16,831 nt of DNA from an uncultured Sediminibacterium sp. (GTDB taxonomy: Bacteria > Bacteroidota > Bacteroidia > Chitinophagales > Chitinophagaceae): positions 1-16,831 of the forward strand of contig CALEST010000118.1 of the NCBI GenBank assembly GCA_937907555.1, given 5' to 3'. Shown here one piece after another: positions 14,494 to 16,831 of the stretch. Within the stretch, counting starts at the first letter, position 1; each line of letters starts with the position of its first letter. The translations under genes and the position numbers were made by a program. The notes under the pieces were generated by a model, which had not been told where the DNA came from, made no database searches, and saw only the letters and a list, made by a program, of their open reading frames with translations.

Positions 14494-14527
14494 GTTACTT
14501 TTAGTTTCCGTACAATTTATTCTTACC

Positions 14528-15454
14528 ATGCATCCCTTACGTATCATAATACTCTTTCTTGCGTTGTTTAGTTTGCCAGAGTTACTGAATGCACAGGAGT
14601 TGAAAGCAAAAGTAACGGTAATGGCAGCCAGAGTAGCTACCACAGTTGACCGGAAAATATTCACAACCCTGCAGACTCAGTTGAACAATTTCATGAACAA
14701 CAGAAAGTGGACGAATGATGTATTTAAGGAAAATGAAAAAATTGAATGCAGTTTTATCATCAATATTGAATCGGCAGTAGAACCCAATATATACAAAGCT
14801 TCTTTAACGATACAAGCGGCAAGGCCTGTTTTTAATGCTTCCTATCAGTCCGCACTGGTTAATTTTATTGATCCGGAATTGTTGTTTAAGTATGTAGAGT
14901 TTCAGCCAGTTGAGTTCAATGAAAACAGAGTACAGGGTACGGATGCAGGTGTGGCAAATTTAACGGCTGTGCTTGCTTACTATGCTTATATGATTATTGG
15001 TCTGGACTATGATTCCTTTTCACCCAAAAGTGGAGAATCCTATTTTAGAAAAGCACAGAATATAGTAAACAATGCACCGGAGGGAAGTAAAATTGCGGGA
15101 TGGAGAATGTTTGATGGATTGAGGAACCGTTACTGGCTCAATGAAAATTTAATCAATACCAAATTCAATATTATTCATGATGTAATTTATACCTATTATC
15201 GGGCAGGGCTGGATAAAATGATAGAGAATGAGAATGAAGCAAGAGCCAATATTTTACAGGCACTGATTCAATTGAATGCTTTGAATAAAGAGAATCCGAA
15301 TAGCATGATACTGCAATTTTTTATGCAGGGTAAAACAACAGAATTAATTGGAATATTCAAGAAAGGAAGTTTTGAAGAAAAACAAAAAGCGGTTGAATTA
15401 TTATCGTTGCTGGATATTCCCAACGCCAATAAATATAAAGAGGAGCTGAAGTGA
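14528..15454 (+). CDS. DUF4835-family exported protein (PorD-like)
   Basis: The product is 308 residues with a clear signal peptide (MHPLRIIILFLALFSLPELLNA, likely cut before the following Gln). The mature part has the DUF4835 pattern: KIFTTLQTQLNNFMNNRKWTNDVFKENEKIECSFIINI near the start, then YQSALVNFIDPELLFKYVEFQP, LTAVLAYYAYMIIGLDYDSFSP and GWRMFDGLRNRYWLNENL. I recall that databases now name this family PorD, a type IX secretion component; I cannot confirm that here. An in-frame ATG at 14459 would add 23 residues encoded across a terminator hairpin, so 14528 is preferred. It overlaps the next gene by 4 bases. In many Bacteroidota coaBC lies between the omega gene and this family; it is missing here. 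Confidence 0.85.
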   Translation: MHPLRIIILFLALFSLPELLNAQELKAKVTVMAARVATTVDRKIFTTLQTQLNNFMNNRKWTNDVFKENEKIECSFIINIESAVEPNIYKASLTIQAARPVFNASYQSALVNFIDPELLFKYVEFQPVEFNENRVQGTDAGVANLTAVLAYYAYMIIGLDYDSFSPKSGESYFRKAQNIVNNAPEGSKIAGWRMFDGLRNRYWLNENLINTKFNIIHDVIYTYYRAGLDKMIENENEARANILQALIQLNALNKENPNSMILQFFMQGKTTELIGIFKKGSFEEKQKAVELLSLLDIPNANKYKEELK

Positions 15455-15807
15455 GAAAACTATTTTATTCCCTGATTGTTCTTTTTATGATGGCTTGCGG
15501 AGGCGAGAAAATTCCCAAGGATGTTATTCCCATCAATAATATGAGTAAAATTATGTGGGATATGATTAAGATGGATGAGTACTATCTCCGACTTACAGCA
15601 AAAGACACATTGAATTTAAAGATTAAAGAGAATATCCGTTTGTATGAGCAGGTATTCAGCAGCTATGGCATAAAACGAAAAAATTTTTACGATAGCTATC
15701 ATTATTATGAAGCACATCCCAATCAGTTTAAAGTTCTGATTGATTCAATTGATGCTATTGCAGCAAGGGAAAGAAATTTGATTAATCAAAAATCACAATC
15801 CAAATAA
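15451..15807 (+). CDS. DUF4296-family lipoprotein
   Basis: The product is 118 residues. The N-terminus MRKLFYSLIVLFMMAC is a lipoprotein signal peptide with Cys16 as the acylation site, followed by GGEK. The body has the DUF4296 pattern: IPKDVIPINNMSKIMWDMIKMDEYY, then YEQVFSSYGIKRKNFYDSYHYYEAHPNQFKVLIDSID. Function is unknown; it is presumably a small helical envelope lipoprotein, and the residues after Cys do not resemble a clear surface-export signal. The start is GTG within GTGA, overlapping the upstream stop by 4 bases, a classical coupling arrangement. No other start gives a complete signal peptide. It ends 2 bases before the CoA transferase gene. Confidence 0.8.
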   Translation: MRKLFYSLIVLFMMACGGEKIPKDVIPINNMSKIMWDMIKMDEYYLRLTAKDTLNLKIKENIRLYEQVFSSYGIKRKNFYDSYHYYEAHPNQFKVLIDSIDAIAARERNLINQKSQSK

Positions 15808-15809
15808 GA

Positions 15810-16502
15810 ATGAATAAGGTATTTAAAGATGCATTAGAAGCAACTGCAGATATAAAAAATGGTGCAGTAATTATGCTGGGTGGATTTGGTTTAAACGGAA
15901 TACCGGAAAACAGTATTGCTGCATTGGTAGCGCATAATGTTCAATCCTTAACCTGTATATCTAATAATGCAGGTGTTGATGATTTTGGTCTTGGACTGTT
16001 ATTGCAGACCCGTCAGATTAAGAAAATGATCAGCAGTTATGTTGGGGAAAATGCATTGTTTGAAAAACTATTGTTAAGCGGTGAGCTTGAAGTAGATCTT
16101 GTTCCGCAGGGTACTTTGGCAACTGGTATACAAATGGCTGCTATGGGTATTCCGGCTTATTTTACTCCAGCAGGTTATGGTACTGAAATTGCTGAGGGAA
16201 AAGAAATAAGGGAATTTGACGGAAAAATGTATTTAATGGAAAAAGCCATACACGCAGACTTCGCCATTGTGAAAGCATGGAAAGGAGACAAGTCGGGAAA
16301 CCTTGTTTTCAGAAAAGCTACCAGAAACTTCTCTACTTCAATGGCTAAGGCAGGTAATATTACCATTGCAGAAGTAGAGCATTTGGTTGAACCAGGTGAA
16401 ATAGATCCGGATGAAGTGGATGTAGCTGGTGTATATGTACATCGCATTTTCGAAGGAAAGAATTATGAGAAGAGAATAGAAAGAAGAACTACCCGTATTT
16501 AA
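15810..16502 (+). CDS. scoA: CoA transferase subunit A (succinyl-CoA:3-ketoacid type)
   Basis: This is the alpha subunit of a class I CoA transferase that moves CoA between succinyl-CoA and a 3-keto acid such as acetoacetate. The product is 230 residues, the usual size for a separate A subunit. The family motif GGFGLNGIPENSI (24-36) is followed by SNNAGVDDFGLGLLL, SYVGEN, PQGTLATGIQMAAMGIPAYFTPAGYGTEIAEGKEIREF and the FRKATRNFSTSMAKAG segment near the C-terminus. The catalytic Glu is in the B subunit, encoded 26 bases downstream. The exact substrate cannot be read from sequence; an AtoDA-like butyrate/acetoacetate enzyme is the alternative. The ATG is 2 bases after the DUF4296 stop, so expression is tied to that unit. 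Confidence 0.9.
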   Translation: MNKVFKDALEATADIKNGAVIMLGGFGLNGIPENSIAALVAHNVQSLTCISNNAGVDDFGLGLLLQTRQIKKMISSYVGENALFEKLLLSGELEVDLVPQGTLATGIQMAAMGIPAYFTPAGYGTEIAEGKEIREFDGKMYLMEKAIHADFAIVKAWKGDKSGNLVFRKATRNFSTSMAKAGNITIAEVEHLVEPGEIDPDEVDVAGVYVHRIFEGKNYEKRIERRTTRI

Positions 16503-16528
16503 ATGATATTTCAAAATAAACCCTCATC

Positions 16529-16831
16529 ATGGCTTTAGATAAATTTGGTATTGCTAAACGTATTGCGCAGGAACTGAAAGACGGTATGTATGTGAATTTG
16601 GGCATTGGTATTCCTACTTTGGTTGCCAATTATATTCCATCTGATATTTCTGTTGTTTTTCAGAGTGAAAACGGAATATTGGGAATGGGACCTTATCCTG
16701 ATGAAGCCTCCATTGATGCAGATTTAATTAATGCAGGAAAAGAAACCGTAACCGTTATTCCCGGAGGCGCTTTTTTCGACAGTGCGGAAAGTTTTGGAAT
16801 GATCAGAGCAGGAAAAATTGATCTGACCGTT
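16529..16831 (+). CDS. scoB: CoA transferase subunit B, 3' end cut by window
   Basis: The frame is open from the ATG at 16529 to the window end (101 codons; complete B subunits are about 215-220 residues). The N-terminus [19 protein letters not shown] is followed by [17 protein letters not shown] and by [13 protein letters not shown], whose Glu47 is the catalytic residue forming the glutamyl-CoA thioester in class I transferases. [25 protein letters not shown] is also typical. It forms a heteromeric enzyme with the preceding A subunit, from which it is separated by 26 bases. The start context is A/T-rich without Shine-Dalgarno. Confidence 0.92.
   Translation, partial: MALDKFGIAKRIAQELKDGMYVNLGIGIPTLVANYIPSDISVVFQSENGILGMGPYPDEASIDADLINAGKETVTVIPGGAFFDSAESFGMIRAGKIDLTV

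Noticed and set aside
14459..14527. In-frame upstream extension of the DUF4835 gene starting at ATG 14459
   Set aside because: It is encoded across a perfect terminator hairpin (14466-14493) and would put 23 extra residues before a normal signal peptide.

Overview
The window looks like chromosome of a Bacteroidota bacterium, probably Chitinophagales/Chitinophagaceae. The evidence is the family content (BamD next to a Bacteroidota-type omega-like protein, a DUF4835 protein, a DUF4296 lipoprotein, a DUF5117/DUF4953 zinc metalloprotease, ribosomal protein S1 with a long acidic N-terminus), A/T-rich start-codon contexts almost without Shine-Dalgarno sequences, a TAnnTTTG-type -7 box, and signal peptides ending in Ala/Ser-Gln. 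The family or genus assignment is inference. No mobile element, CRISPR array, tRNA or rRNA was seen, and there is no gene-free stretch longer than 300 bases.

Region 1 (1-5027) is the distal part of the spc ribosomal-protein operon: rplE (cut by the window edge), rpsN, rpsH, rplF, rplR, rpsE, rpmD, rplO and secY, all on +. It ends in a strong intrinsic terminator directly after secY. Several spacers are not plain: rpsH-rplF, rplF-rplR and especially rpmD-rplO carry inverted repeats able to fold into RNA stems. These are the best candidates here for undescribed cis-acting RNA elements.

Region 2 (5036-7572) holds map (type I methionine aminopeptidase), a YhiN/HI0933-family flavoprotein and a two-CBS-domain protein. 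The usual continuation after map (infA, rpmJ, rpsM, rpsK, rpsD, rpoA, rplQ) is absent.

Region 3 (7694-11123) has a large exported metzincin-like protease on +, then a near-perfect bidirectional terminator, then two small exported basic proteins on - that share a P-x-x-R/K-Y-K-A motif; one has two copies of a DGxPDMRYKxNKE repeat.

Region 4 (11124-13216) is a divergent promoter region and rpsA (six S1 domains) with its own terminator. The rpsA -7 box is overlapped by a 15-bp perfect dyad, and the short leader can form two mutually exclusive hairpins.

Region 5 (13299-16831) has bamD overlapping the omega-like gene, a terminator, then a tightly packed unit: DUF4835 (PorD-like), DUF4296 lipoprotein and the two subunits of a succinyl-CoA:3-ketoacid-type CoA transferase, the second cut by the window edge. 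The window thus mixes translation, protein maturation and export, and envelope biogenesis with one metabolic enzyme.
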